From positions 62,001 to 126,000 of the forward strand of contig NZ_MLBF01000006.1 of the NCBI RefSeq assembly GCF_001936615.1: a DNA stretch of 64,000 bases. Reading direction: 5' to 3'. Shown here one piece after another: positions 34,179-43,500 of this stretch. Numbering within the stretch: the first letter of the stretch is position 1; every line of letters starts with the position of its first letter. Source of the DNA: Desulfosporosinus metallidurans (GTDB taxonomy: Bacteria > Bacillota > Desulfitobacteriia > Desulfitobacteriales > Desulfitobacteriaceae). The notes beneath the pieces are model-generated. The model was given only the letters and a program-made list of their open reading frames with translations, made no database searches and had not been told where the DNA came from. Position numbers and translations under genes: made by a program.

Positions 34179-34232
34179 ATTATCCTATGGCGAGCTGAAT
34201 TGACTCTGAAAGAACGCTGAAAGTTAGCTGAA
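34179..34232 (-). promoter_or_regulatory. Four-unit perfect TTCAG array and -10 of the two-component operon
   Basis: Minus-strand TTCAG at 34228-34232, 34217-34221, 34206-34210 and 34195-34199: four identical pentamers exactly 11 bp apart. TTCAGC of the last is followed by nine bases and GATAAT (34179-34184). Start codon of the regulator is about 65 bases further. Confidence 0.9.
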
Positions 34233-34747
34233 TCGGTCTAATTATAAGATAAAGTCGATTTCTCCTACATTATGGAATAACGACTTTGCTAAGATTAACA
34301 TGTCTCCCAATCTAAAGTCAAACATAAACTCACAGAGGGTAAATAAAAATAGAGCCTTGATAGACTCTATTCGTAAGTTCTTTGTGGTGGGCGAGGGCAA
34401 CTACAGCTAAACCACAGGTAAAACTAATAAAAAAGAGACATTGTAATTGTAAACTAGAATTTCCATCAAGTTTCTTTCATATCTGGCACTTACGAGTTGC
34501 CTACGTAAGGTGTGACATTCGAGTGGTAACAAATTTGTATGGCTAGTTTCCTCATCAAACAAGAATGCATCCTTTAGTTTAGTAAAGTAAGAAAGCAGTC
34601 GATAACTGGGAGTAATCTCCCTAGATCGGCTGTTTTCCATATCTTGATGTAATTACAAAGTGCTCCCGCCCCGGCGTAGCGGTTACTTGGGCATCTCAAC
34701 ATATAGTACTAATTCCACAATTATCCTCTATTCCCTGCAATAAGAAC
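34233..34747. other. Intergenic stretch, no gene supported
   Basis: About 500 bases between the two-component promoter and the hairpin at 34748. A 77-codon minus-strand frame (34407-34640) lacks a ribosome site and recognisable features. No RNA gene or repeat array seen. Confidence 0.5.
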
Positions 34748-34772
34748 GCAAAAAGAGCGTCCAAAAACGCTC
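34748..34772 (-). terminator. Terminator of a lost minus-strand gene
   Basis: GAGCGT/ACGCTC stem with a six-base loop, followed on the minus strand by CTTTTTGCG, just after an in-frame TAA at 34775-34777. Confidence 0.6.
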
Positions 34773-34774
34773 CG

Positions 34775-34870
34775 TTAAATTTTACCCCGCACCGTTTCCG
34801 TCGTCCAAATTTCCTGCTCCACGCAAGACTCAGCACTTGACTGCTGGCCAGGATTTATCAACGTTGGAGG
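34775..34870 (-). pseudogene. Possible C-terminal remnant of a truncated gene
   Basis: The minus frame between stops at 34871-34873 and 34775 reads PPTLINPGQQSSAESCVEQ then EIWTTETVRGKI and stop, directly followed by a terminator. It has no start and no ribosome site. It looks like the last 30 residues of a gene whose body was replaced by the segment starting at the lysozyme-like ORF. Family not recognised. Confidence 0.35.
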
Positions 34871-34900
34871 TTACCTCACTTTGAAAATGAGGATCTATTA

Positions 34901-35512
34901 ATGACCTATAATCCTGCAGGTTGTGTCGGCTCAACAGATAACTACCCATATTGGAGTGGAGGATTTACCACACGCGGTCTTGGCTCTGCGTTCAATTATG
35001 CTGCCCACAATGTCTTTAACCCAGCAACTATTGCCACAATTGCCTCAATGGAAACACTGTGGAACGATAGTGCATCAACAGCAGAATCGGAAGACTGCAG
35101 CCCATGTAATCAGTATGGTGTGGGAATTTGTCAGGTTGGAAAAACAATGTTCGATCAGTGGAACAGCTTCGTTGGAGGTGGCTATACCTGGTGCGGCGGC
35201 ATATGTGGTAGCAACTATGCAAATAACATCCAGATATGTGCAGACTTTTTAGTTGCTGCTTTCTACAAACTACAAGAGCTTGGGTATACAGATTCTGTTC
35301 AGATGATGGCAATGGCTGCCACTGGATGGAACGGCCACTACTGCGGCTATGACCCTAATACAGCAATTTATGTATGGGGAAACAATTTTCCACCGTATTA
35401 CTTGCCTGGCCCCAGTCAACTAACTCAATACGGAGCCTCGGCCGGATACTACTTTAAGAACTCAGGGTATTTTGGAAACGGCGTTTTGGATTATTCCATC
35501 CGGCTACCTTAG
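34901..35512 (+). CDS. Cys-rich lysozyme/SLT-like protein, putative
   Basis: 203 residues with ten or so cysteines (C8, CSPC near 66, C76, C97, C101, C112, C148). The order SMETLW - YGVGICQVGKTMFDQW - NNIQICADFLVAAF - MAATGWNG resembles the catalytic Glu, GxMQ, helix and AYNAG segments of lysozyme-like transglycosylases, but the match is loose. No signal peptide is seen, although disulfide-type Cys content suggests export; the frame is open only 20 codons upstream. GAGG lies eight bases before the ATG. Confidence 0.55.
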   Translation: MTYNPAGCVGSTDNYPYWSGGFTTRGLGSAFNYAAHNVFNPATIATIASMETLWNDSASTAESEDCSPCNQYGVGICQVGKTMFDQWNSFVGGGYTWCGGICGSNYANNIQICADFLVAAFYKLQELGYTDSVQMMAMAATGWNGHYCGYDPNTAIYVWGNNFPPYYLPGPSQLTQYGASAGYYFKNSGYFGNGVLDYSIRLP

Positions 35513-35518
35513 ATTAAA

Positions 35519-35547
35519 GCCACTGCTATTATTTTAATAGTAGTGGC
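35519..35547 (+). terminator. Terminator of the lysozyme-like gene
   Basis: Twelve-base stem with one G-T pair (35519-35530 with 35536-35547), starting seven bases after the stop; T-rich tail. Confidence 0.8.
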
Positions 35548-35608
35548 GGCCTCTTTACTTACTTTACCGTTCCCTTTCGGATGTTATCGAAGTCAGTCGG
35601 CTATTTTT

Positions 35609-36391
35609 CTATTTTGTTTGCTCATTAATACCTATCTGCTTCATGCTCCGCAGAATCTTGATGGCGTTACTTGGGTCATCTCGCCAATCTAGCTGATACC
35701 AGACAGAATTATTCACTTTCCAGAAGATTTCTGTGGTAGGGTGGTTTGCACCAGTATAAAAAAAATATAATCTTCCAGGAAACTCTGAAAGAGCTAAGCC
35801 GTTTCCTCCAATGAGGTTGATGATCTGGGAAGCATAACTTATGGTGCTTCCTTCTTTGCTGTCTGGTTGAGCCGCTACAAAGTAACCCCATTGACCAGAT
35901 TCCCATGAGATTGCCTTACCGGCAGCAGGATCAATAATGTATTCCTTGCACTCAATTTCATTAGTAAGTTTGATGGTTTTCAGTTCTCTGTTTTCACTGA
36001 TAAACTGCTTTTCCAGCGGCGATACTGGAGGGTTCCCGACATTACCGGAAAGTGTTCCAACATACATTCCGGTTTTATTTCCCCGAGACCGCAGGTCGAT
36101 TTCTATCGTAAACTTATTATTGCTTGATTCAAGATTAAGAAACCACTCCTCTCCCGTATATGGGGCAGGAAGATAAGCGGGTAAAAAAACGGGAAAATCA
36201 CTTGTTTCAAGCAGCCTTCCAGCAATCTTATCAAATGGTATAGCTATAGGAGTTGACTGTGGTGAGACTTTTATTGCCTGATCAGAGCTATTTATCGTCG
36301 AATTACTTGCACAGCCAGAAGCACTAATTACTAGCAAAGCTACAAAAAAGATTATGGGGATAAATAATTTCCATTTCCTCAATTTACCCAT
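35609..36391 (-). CDS. Predicted lipoprotein, unknown
   Basis: 260 residues. Basic start, hydrophobic helix and lipobox ISASGC at about residue 27. The mature part is a soluble domain of about 220 residues rich in beta strands, with no cysteines after the lipobox apart from one near 150. No family recognised. Single gene, convergent with the lysozyme-like gene. Confidence 0.75.
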   Translation of the reverse strand: MGKLRKWKLFIPIIFFVALLVISASGCASNSTINSSDQAIKVSPQSTPIAIPFDKIAGRLLETSDFPVFLPAYLPAPYTGEEWFLNLESSNNKFTIEIDLRSRGNKTGMYVGTLSGNVGNPPVSPLEKQFISENRELKTIKLTNEIECKEYIIDPAAGKAISWESGQWGYFVAAQPDSKEGSTISYASQIINLIGGNGLALSEFPGRLYFFYTGANHPTTEIFWKVNNSVWYQLDWRDDPSNAIKILRSMKQIGINEQTK

Positions 36392-36484
36392 GATATAGGA
36401 AAACCTCTTTTCACTAATAGAATAGTTTACTGGTTTCTTGTAAGTGCAAATAACCCCAAAAGGATAATATCATATAAGGTTAAA

Positions 36485-36892
36485 GCCGGAGGCAATTATC
36501 ATAATAAGATGTGCCGTTCGCTATTTTCAAGTACAAAGAACATTGAGAAACACATATCAGACATTGAACGTGTTGCTTTAGGCTTAGCTCAGCCATATTT
36601 GCCACAAATAGAGATCATTTTATCATTGCCAAGCATCAAGGATGTTTTTACTGCCATTGCTATCATCGGTGAGATCGGTAGTGATATGGCAAGGCCACTA
36701 TAGCTATTGGGCATACGCTGCTAACTTGCATTTTACCACATGCTGGATAAGAATGAGACGTTTGATTATGAATTATACAAAATCAACTCCAAACCAAAAC
36801 AAACTTATGTATCTCAGATCACTGAGGAAATGGCTATACGCTACCTGCAAACATTAGGCTACCAAATACCCGATATGCGTAATACGACTTAA
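36485..36892 (+). pseudogene. IS110-type transposase remnant, frameshifted
   Basis: The frame at 36509 reads EKHISDIERVALGLAQPYL then LSLPSIKDVFTAIAIIGEIG, matching the segment before the C-terminal transposase_20 domain of IS110 proteins (LxSIPGIGxxTAxxIIxEIGD). It stops at 36701. A different frame resumes MLDKNETFDYELYKINSK to RYLQTLGYQIPDM and a stop at 36890-36892, perhaps the old C-terminus. The N-terminal DEDD catalytic part is absent. Inactive relic. Confidence 0.65.
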
Positions 36893-37438
36893 TACTTAAA
36901 TTTAATATTCATTTTAAAGTCCGCTTATGGTGGGCTTATTTTGGTGCACCTTTCTTTTTTCACAGTCTCATTTCTGAACTCTTTCAAACTATGTGCCTCC
37001 TTTCTGTTTGCTACAAATTTGTATTACAGTAGGGGATAATCCGTTTACTGCTTTCTATTATATACTTCCTATCCAGATTCCACCAATACATAATTTGTAA
37101 TAGACGAGTTGAATTTTTTACAAATTTATTTTTACATTTATTAAGAAGTCAAGAGGGAATACAGATGCAGGGGAATCGACGCTCTAACACATTGTATTGA
37201 TTATGAAATATTGAGTTCAGTTAGGTACTTAACCCCAACGACCCCAAAAAGGCCTGTGGCAAAACGGCTAGCCGTATGGTATCCATACTATATCCACCGA
37301 ATCCACAGTTCACCACCATAGTTACTAAGAATTACATTACAACCTCAATTACAGTCTCAAGGGTAGTCCTATATGAATATTTCAATATTCATACACTAAT
37401 TTACTTGCAAACTCTGAAACCCTTGCCATAAGCGACTT
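36893..37438. other. Intergenic, structured but no gene supported
   Basis: About 545 bases. Contains a probable terminator hairpin for the relic (36917-36935 with T-rich tail), a perfect 12-bp palindrome ACGGCTAGCCGT (37264-37275) and a perfect 9+9 inverted repeat (37373-37392). No coding frame with a ribosome site. Confidence 0.5.
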
Positions 37439-37525
37439 TCAAAATGCAACCACAGTATAATCACCATCCATAGTTATTTTCTTCCTTGTGCCTCTACCCC
37501 TTGTCGCAGTGGCCTTTGCTGTCAT
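37439..37525 (-). CDS. Candidate 28-residue peptide
   Basis: ATG at 37525 is preceded eight or nine bases upstream by AAGGAGGTAC, a near-perfect ribosome site. The frame encodes a basic peptide (ATRGRGTRKK in the middle) and ends at 37439. Too short for family assignment; could be a leader or the start of a decayed gene, since no stop-free extension follows. Confidence 0.35.
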   Translation of the reverse strand: MTAKATATRGRGTRKKITMDGDYTVVAF

Positions 37526-37612
37526 TTCAGTGTACCTCCTTGTTATTCAGGGAACGAGAACCGTTGCCCTGTTATAATGTATCGGTCACACCTACCTTTG
37601 AATGTATCGGTC

Positions 37613-37649
37613 TAAAAAGCAAAAAGAGCTGGTAATTTCTTACCAACTC
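37613..37649 (-). terminator. Terminator of the tRNA-Leu unit
   Basis: Ten-base stem GAGTTGGTAA/TTACCAGCTC (37626-37635 with 37640-37649), then TTTTTGCTTTTT on the minus strand. Confidence 0.85.
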
Positions 37650-37683
37650 CGTAAACCCTTGATATAACTGTGTTTCAATAATC

Positions 37684-37769
37684 TGGTGGGCGAGGGGGGA
37701 CTTGAACCCCCACATACTCACATATATCGGATTTTGAGACCGACGCGTCTGCCATTCCGCCACTCGCCC
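37684..37769 (-). tRNA. tRNA-Leu, anticodon CAA
   Basis: 86 bases with encoded CCA. Acceptor GGGCGAG pairs with CTCGCCC, discriminator A; D-arm TGGCGGAATGGCAGACG; anticodon loop CTCAAAA; long variable arm (a class II tRNA); T-arm GGGGGTTCAAGTCCCCC. The anticodon stem TCGGT/TCCGA has a T-T mismatch at its innermost pair (31-39). Confidence 0.95.
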
Positions 37770-37833
37770 AATATGCTGTCGTCGCATTGATTAATGACGA
37801 CTTAGATATAATAACACTAGTTCAACGGATTAG

Positions 37834-38823
37834 TCAAGCCTTTTCTAAAATTCCCAAGGACTTTTGGGAAATTTCTTGGTACACTCCAATGGCCCTCAAC
37901 TTTTGATAGCGATTTTCCCGCAGCGCTTCTGGATTCTCCGACCTCAGACTCACAAGATGTTTGGAAATGACCTGAGATAATTTCTCTGCGGTCTGATTTA
38001 AGTCTTTATGTGCTCCGCCAAGAGGTTCGTGAACCATCTCATCCACTACCCCAAGTCTTTGTAAGTCTGGAGCTGTAAATTGCAAAGCAGCCGCCGCTTC
38101 TTTCGCCTTGGCCGGGTCTTTCCAAAGAATAGAGGCACAGCTTTCCGGAGCAATAACCGAGTAAAAGGAATTCTCTAGCATCAAGACCACATTACCTACC
38201 CCTAGAGCGAGTGCGCCCCCACTGCCACCCTCTCCGATGACCGTACTGATCACCGGAACGTGGTAGCCGGACATCGCTTGGAGGCATCGCGCAATAGCCT
38301 CACCCTGCCCTCGTTCCTCAGCGGCTAAGTCACAGGCTGCCCCAGGAGTGTCTATAAATGTCAGGATCGGACGACCAAATTTTTCGGCCTGATCCATCAA
38401 ACGCAACGCCTTATGATAGCCTTCCGGATGGGGCATGCCAAAGTTACGCTTGATATTCTCCTTCGTATCCTTCCCCTTTACTTGGGCGACAACTGTCACG
38501 GCTGTCCCGTGAAAAAGTGCAATCCCACCCACAATTGAGCGATCATCCGCAAAGAGCCGATCCCCTTTGAGTTCTATGAAATCCTCAAACAACAAGGATG
38601 CATAGTCGTAAAAATTAGGCCGTTCCGGATGCCTAGCAATCTGAACTTTCTGCCAGGGTTCAAGGTTTCCATAAATCTCTTGCTTCAAAAGGAGCACTTT
38701 CTTTTCCAGGGTAGCAATTTCCTGGAAAAGATCAATTTCCTTTTCCGCCGAGAATTTTTGGAGTTCTGCAATTTTTTGAACGAGTTCTACTATCGGCTTT
38801 TCAAAATCAAACAGTTGCACCAT
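37834..38823 (-). CDS. accA: Acetyl-CoA carboxylase carboxyltransferase subunit alpha
   Basis: 329 residues. [34 protein letters not shown] and [16 protein letters not shown] are AccA landmarks. Forms the carboxyltransferase with AccD in fatty acid synthesis. Its ATG lies 17 bases inside the accD gene, so the subunits are translationally coupled. Confidence 0.97.
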   Translation of the reverse strand: MVQLFDFEKPIVELVQKIAELQKFSAEKEIDLFQEIATLEKKVLLLKQEIYGNLEPWQKVQIARHPERPNFYDYASLLFEDFIELKGDRLFADDRSIVGGIALFHGTAVTVVAQVKGKDTKENIKRNFGMPHPEGYHKALRLMDQAEKFGRPILTFIDTPGAACDLAAEERGQGEAIARCLQAMSGYHVPVISTVIGEGGSGGALALGVGNVVLMLENSFYSVIAPESCASILWKDPAKAKEAAAALQFTAPDLQRLGVVDEMVHEPLGGAHKDLNQTAEKLSQVISKHLVSLRSENPEALRENRYQKLRAIGVYQEISQKSLGILEKA

Positions 38824-39724
38824 ACTGAGCCCCTTCCTGATGGTACCGCAACAAGCGGGCTAAGACAGATCGCATCTGAGCACGTCCTACAATAAGATCA
38901 ATTAAGCCATGTTCTAGGTTGAACTCAGCCGTTTGTGCGCCTGCAGGAAGTTCTTGCCTCATCGTTTGCTTGATCACACGCGGCCCTGTAAAGCCTATTA
39001 AGGCATTGGGTTCGGCAATTAAAATGTCCCCGAGTGAAGCATAGCTAGCTGTCACTCCCCCGAACGTGGGATCTGTAAGTACCGAAATATAAAGTAAATG
39101 GTTTTCTGCCAGTTTTCCCAAAGCAGCACTAGTTTTAGCCATCTGGTAAAGCGAGAGAATTCCTTCCTGCATCCGTGCCCCCCCTGAAGTCGATATTATG
39201 ATCACAGGCAAATGTAAATCAATCGCCCGTTCAATGGCCCGAGTAATCTTTTCCCCCACAACGGAGCCCATGCTGCCCATCATAAAATTTCCTTCATTAA
39301 TAGCAAGCACGACAGAGTTACCTTCAATCTTTGCTAAACCCGTAAGTACACCTTCCGGGATCCCAGATTTCTCCTGTGCCTCCTGAAGCTTCCCTTCGTA
39401 ACCGGGGAACTCTAAAGGATCAAGGGTGAATACCTCTGTGTCCCATTCTTCAAAACTGTTTTCATCCACCAATAACTCCAGTCGTTCTCGAGCTGGAATT
39501 CGGAAATGATGCTCGCACGTTGTGCACACTCGTGAGTTTTCCTCAAGGTTTTTGTTAAAGAGAACTTCCCCGCACTTCGGACACTTGACCCAAAGACCGT
39601 CAGGAAGTTCTTTCTTGCCAATATACGTCGGCTCTTGGGGAGGAACATCCGAGGGACTACGTTTCTGCGTCGGCGTAGATGGAATGGTGACATACTTTGT
39701 TTTTCGAAATATATCTTTAAACAT
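38807..39724 (-). CDS. accD: Acetyl-CoA carboxylase carboxyltransferase subunit beta
   Basis: 305 residues. Four-Cys zinc ribbon (CPKC near 49, CTTC near 68), then [19 protein letters not shown] and [11 protein letters not shown], the crotonase-fold motifs that bind biotin and acetyl-CoA. Upstream partner of accA. Starts two bases after the stop of the small gene at 39727. Confidence 0.97.
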   Translation of the reverse strand: MFKDIFRKTKYVTIPSTPTQKRSPSDVPPQEPTYIGKKELPDGLWVKCPKCGEVLFNKNLEENSRVCTTCEHHFRIPARERLELLVDENSFEEWDTEVFTLDPLEFPGYEGKLQEAQEKSGIPEGVLTGLAKIEGNSVVLAINEGNFMMGSMGSVVGEKITRAIERAIDLHLPVIIISTSGGARMQEGILSLYQMAKTSAALGKLAENHLLYISVLTDPTFGGVTASYASLGDILIAEPNALIGFTGPRVIKQTMRQELPAGAQTAEFNLEHGLIDLIVGRAQMRSVLARLLRYHQEGAQYGATV

Positions 39725-39726
39725 GT

Positions 39727-39927
39727 TTAGCTCCCTATGGCGCCAGTAATGATCTCATGCGCTTCTTCTGCTTCAGATTCTGGTACGAGGATTTCGACTG
39801 AAGCGTGTTCAGCCAGATGTGCTGAACCAATCGGACGAAGTTGAACGAGCATCCCTTCTTCTGTGAGGATTGCTTTATATTTCTCTGCTATTAACTTATT
39901 GGGTGCAATATAAATGACGGTCCACAT
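39727..39927 (-). CDS. DUF2007-type small protein
   Basis: 66 residues. The pattern [20 protein letters not shown] and [17 protein letters not shown] matches the short 'putative signal-transducing' DUF2007 fold. No cysteines or membrane segment. Lies two bases before accD and probably shares its transcript. Function unknown. Confidence 0.75.
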   Translation of the reverse strand: MWTVIYIAPNKLIAEKYKAILTEEGMLVQLRPIGSAHLAEHASVEILVPESEAEEAHEIITGAIGS

Positions 39928-40004
39928 TCTGCAAAAGCCCCCTTATTAAATCCGTATTATGATACCACAGCCCTTCAGATTGTGCAACTTATGCGAGCTA
40001 GCTA

Positions 40005-40511
40005 CTAATCCTCAGCATTTAATTCAGTGCGCAAATTGGAGTATTTAGCGATTAATGCCTTTTCGACATGCGGTGGTACAAAATCCGAGATCACGGCATG
40101 CAAACTGGCCGTCAATTTAATCGCACTTGAACTGATAAATGAGAATTCACTCTGGGTCATGAGGAAAATCGTTTCAATATCTGGTGCAATCTTCTTGTTC
40201 ATTAAGGCTAGTTGGAATTCATATTCAAAATCGGATAAAGCGCGAAGCCCACGAAGAATGGCTACTGCTCCACATTGTCGTGCAAATTCAACCGTCAAGC
40301 CTTCAAAAACGCGAACATGGACATTCGGCATTTCCTTGGTTGATTCCAAGAGAAGTTCCATTCTCTCTCCGAGTGTAAACAAGGGGGTCTTGTTACTATC
40401 GGCAGCAATGGCAATGGTCACCTCATCAAAAAGCTCTTTCGCCCGGATTAAAATATCAAGATGTCCATTCGTCACCGGGTCGAAGGTTCCAGGATAAATC
40501 GCTGTACGCAC
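40005..40511 (-). CDS. coaD: Phosphopantetheine adenylyltransferase
   Basis: 168 residues. AIYPGTFDPVTNGHLDI (with the TxxH motif), RGLRALSDFEYEFQ and SSSAIK are diagnostic. Fourth step of CoA synthesis. GTG start with AAGGAG seven bases upstream. Confidence 0.97.
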   Translation of the reverse strand: MRTAIYPGTFDPVTNGHLDILIRAKELFDEVTIAIAADSNKTPLFTLGERMELLLESTKEMPNVHVRVFEGLTVEFARQCGAVAILRGLRALSDFEYEFQLALMNKKIAPDIETIFLMTQSEFSFISSSAIKLTASLHAVISDFVPPHVEKALIAKYSNLRTELNAED

Positions 40512-40589
40512 AGTGTATCTCCTTTTTTATTTAGGATATTTCCATGGATTTCGCCTTAAAAATCAATAATCCTGCTAAGGAAAATCATT

Positions 40590-43500
40590 TTAAGCAAAAT
40601 TTTTAGCAGATTTCCAGACTACATTACGTTGGTCCATTGCTTCTTGAAGTTCCTTCTTCAATTCTTCTTCGTCATTGACCCATAGTTCCCGTTTTCCTTC
40701 AATAACTTTCTGATTATCCTCAAAATAGAAATAAACCGGCTGACTTCCCGGAAAACGCTCTAAAATACTTAATACCGTTGGCATAAGGTCACTTTTCTCA
40801 TTAGAAAATCTCAAAAAAAGGCGCCTTCCTGTTACTATTGATGAGACACTTTTAGGTGTAGTAGTGCCAGCAATCTTATTGTTCTGTCCAGAAGGCTTTA
40901 GGTCCACAAGTTTGGTGATTTTCTCAGCGAAGATTTTTCTTTCCTCATCTCGGACAATGTAGTTCCCCACGACAACAAGGACTTGGTCATTTCCTAAATT
41001 GCGTGTTTGCGCATAGATCCGCGGAAAAATCAAAACCTCAATCTCACCTGTTAAATCTTCCAAAACAAAACTGGCCATCATCTCGCCCTTTTTAGTCACA
41101 TTCTGCCGAAAGCCAGTTACTAATCCGCCGAGAGCCACCTTCCTTTCTTCCTCACTTTCCAAGCAAGTGAGAATATCTGAGGAAAGAAAAGGTTGAAGTT
41201 GAGGAAGAACAGAGGAAAGAGGGTGCCCACTTAAGTAGAGTCCCAAGTATTCCTTTTCCATCTCTAGGATCTCCCGTTCTTGGAAATCCGGAAGTTGAGG
41301 TAAAATAATCCCTTCGTCCAACTCTTCATCCAAATCGAAAAGAGAGAATTGGCCTGAAAGTCGATCTTTTTGCCGACGTTGCGCCGTGTCTAAAACCTGA
41401 TCCAACACAGCCATGGCCTGAGCACGTGAACAAAACGAACCGAAGGCACCGGAGCGGACCAAGCTTTCCAGAACACGCCGATTTAAGACCTTTTGGTCAA
41501 CACGCATGCAAAAATCATAGAGTGATTTAAAGGGGCCCTCTTTCCGTGCATCCAAAATCTTCTCGACGACATTGACTCCCACATTGCGAATAGCTCCTAA
41601 GCCGAAACGAATCACTCGCTCTTCAATGGAAAACCCAACTTGGCTATACTGCACATCCGGAGGGAGCACATGTATTCCACTTTGCTTAGCATCTTGAATA
41701 TAAAACGAGATTTTATCTGACGAGCCCATCACCGTGCTCAACAAGGCTGCCATGAACTCTATTGGGTAGTTTGCTTTCAAATAAGCCGTTTGATACGAAA
41801 TCACAGCATAGGCTGTTGCATGCCCTTTATTAAAGCCATATTCCGCAAACTTAGCCATTAAATCAAAAATTTCCTCGGCATCTCGGCGCGTCAAACCGAT
41901 CCGAAGTGCCCCTGGGATAATCCATTTCCCATCTTCATCTTGTAACCCTTCAATAAAGTTCTTCCGTTCTTCTTCCATAATCTCTTTTTTCTTTTTTCCC
42001 ATTGCCCGACGGAGCAGATCCGCGCGCCCCAGAGAATAACCGCCAAGGTCACGAGCAATTTGCATGACTTGCTCTTGATAAACGATAATCCCATAGGTGG
42101 ATTTGAGAATCGGCTCCAATTTCGGATGCAAATACGTAATTTTGCTCCCATGTTTTCGACGAATAAACTCTGGGATTTGTTCCATCGGACCAGGTCGGTA
42201 CAAAGCCAAAACCGCAATAATATCTTCGAAACAAGTCGGCTTAAGATCCTTAAGAATCGCTCGCATTCCGCCGCTTTCCAGCTGAAAAATTCCTGTGCTA
42301 TTTCCCGAAGCCAACAAAGTGTACGTTTGCAGATCGTCTAAGGGCAAGGTTTGTAAATCCAGTTTAGAACCCTTCGTCTCTTCAATTTGGCGCACAGCCT
42401 CTTGCAAGATCGTTAAGTTTCGCAACCCCAAAAAATCCATTTTTAGCAACCCAATTTCTTCGACTGCTTTCATTGGGAATTGGGTCATGACGAAGTCCTC
42501 AGACGTCCTCTGGAGAGGCAGGTAATTGACGAGAGCTTCTTTAGAGATCACGACCCCTGCAGCATGAGTAGAGGCATGTCTCGTCATTCCTTCAAGAGAT
42601 CGCGCTAAAGTGTAGAGGCGTTTAATCTCTTCATCCCCTTCAACCATCCGGGCCAAATCAGGGGATACACTTAAAGCTTTCTCCAGAGTCATCCCTAAAT
42701 CTGAAGGAATGGCTTTCGCTACTTTATCGACTCGCGCTAAAGGCATAGCTAAAACCCGCCCCCCATCTCGGATCGCTGCTTTAGCCCCCATGGTTCCGAA
42801 GGTTATAATCTGGCAGACTTTATCCGCACCATATTTTTCGGTAACATAGCGGATGACACGTTCCCGGCCATCTGGGTCAAAATCTATGTCAATATCCGGC
42901 ATGGAGATTCGTTCCGGATTTAAAAACCGTTCGAAAAGAAGATCAAAACGCAGCGGTTCAACTGACGTAATTCCCAGTAAATACGCCACCATACTCGCCG
43001 CTGCCGAGCCACGTCCTGGCCCTACGGCAACCCCGTTTTCTCGAGCAAAACGGCAAAAATCCGCCACAATCAAAAAATACCCTGAGAAACCGGTTTGAAA
43101 GATGACCCCAAGTTCATACTCCAACCGTTCACGTTCTACCTCCGTCATTTGAGGGTAGAAACGCGGAAAAGTCTCCCGACATTCTTTCTCGAGATAGGCA
43201 TCTAAGGTGTACCCTGCGGGTATCTCAAACACAGGTAATAGATTTTCTCCAAAATGAAAATCAAATTGACACCGTTCGGCAATGAGACCTGTGTTTTTCA
43301 GGACCTCAGGGTGTTCACCGAACAACAGAGACATATCCTGTACGGACTTGAGAAAGAATTCCTGACTAGAGAAACGCATCCGGGCAGTATCCGCTAAGGT
43401 TTTACCTGTTTGGATACAGAGTAGAGCATCCTGCACGAAAGCATCTTCTCGGTTGACATAATGCACATCATTAGTTGCCACCATGGGTATCCCTGTACGC

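Noticed and set aside
34407..34640. 77-codon minus-strand frame
   Set aside because: No ribosome site, no recognisable motif, in a degraded stretch; not enough to call a gene.
36893..37438. Possible riboswitch or ncRNA in the palindrome-rich gap
   Set aside because: Hairpins are visible but no known riboswitch core could be matched by eye; listed only as an intergenic feature.
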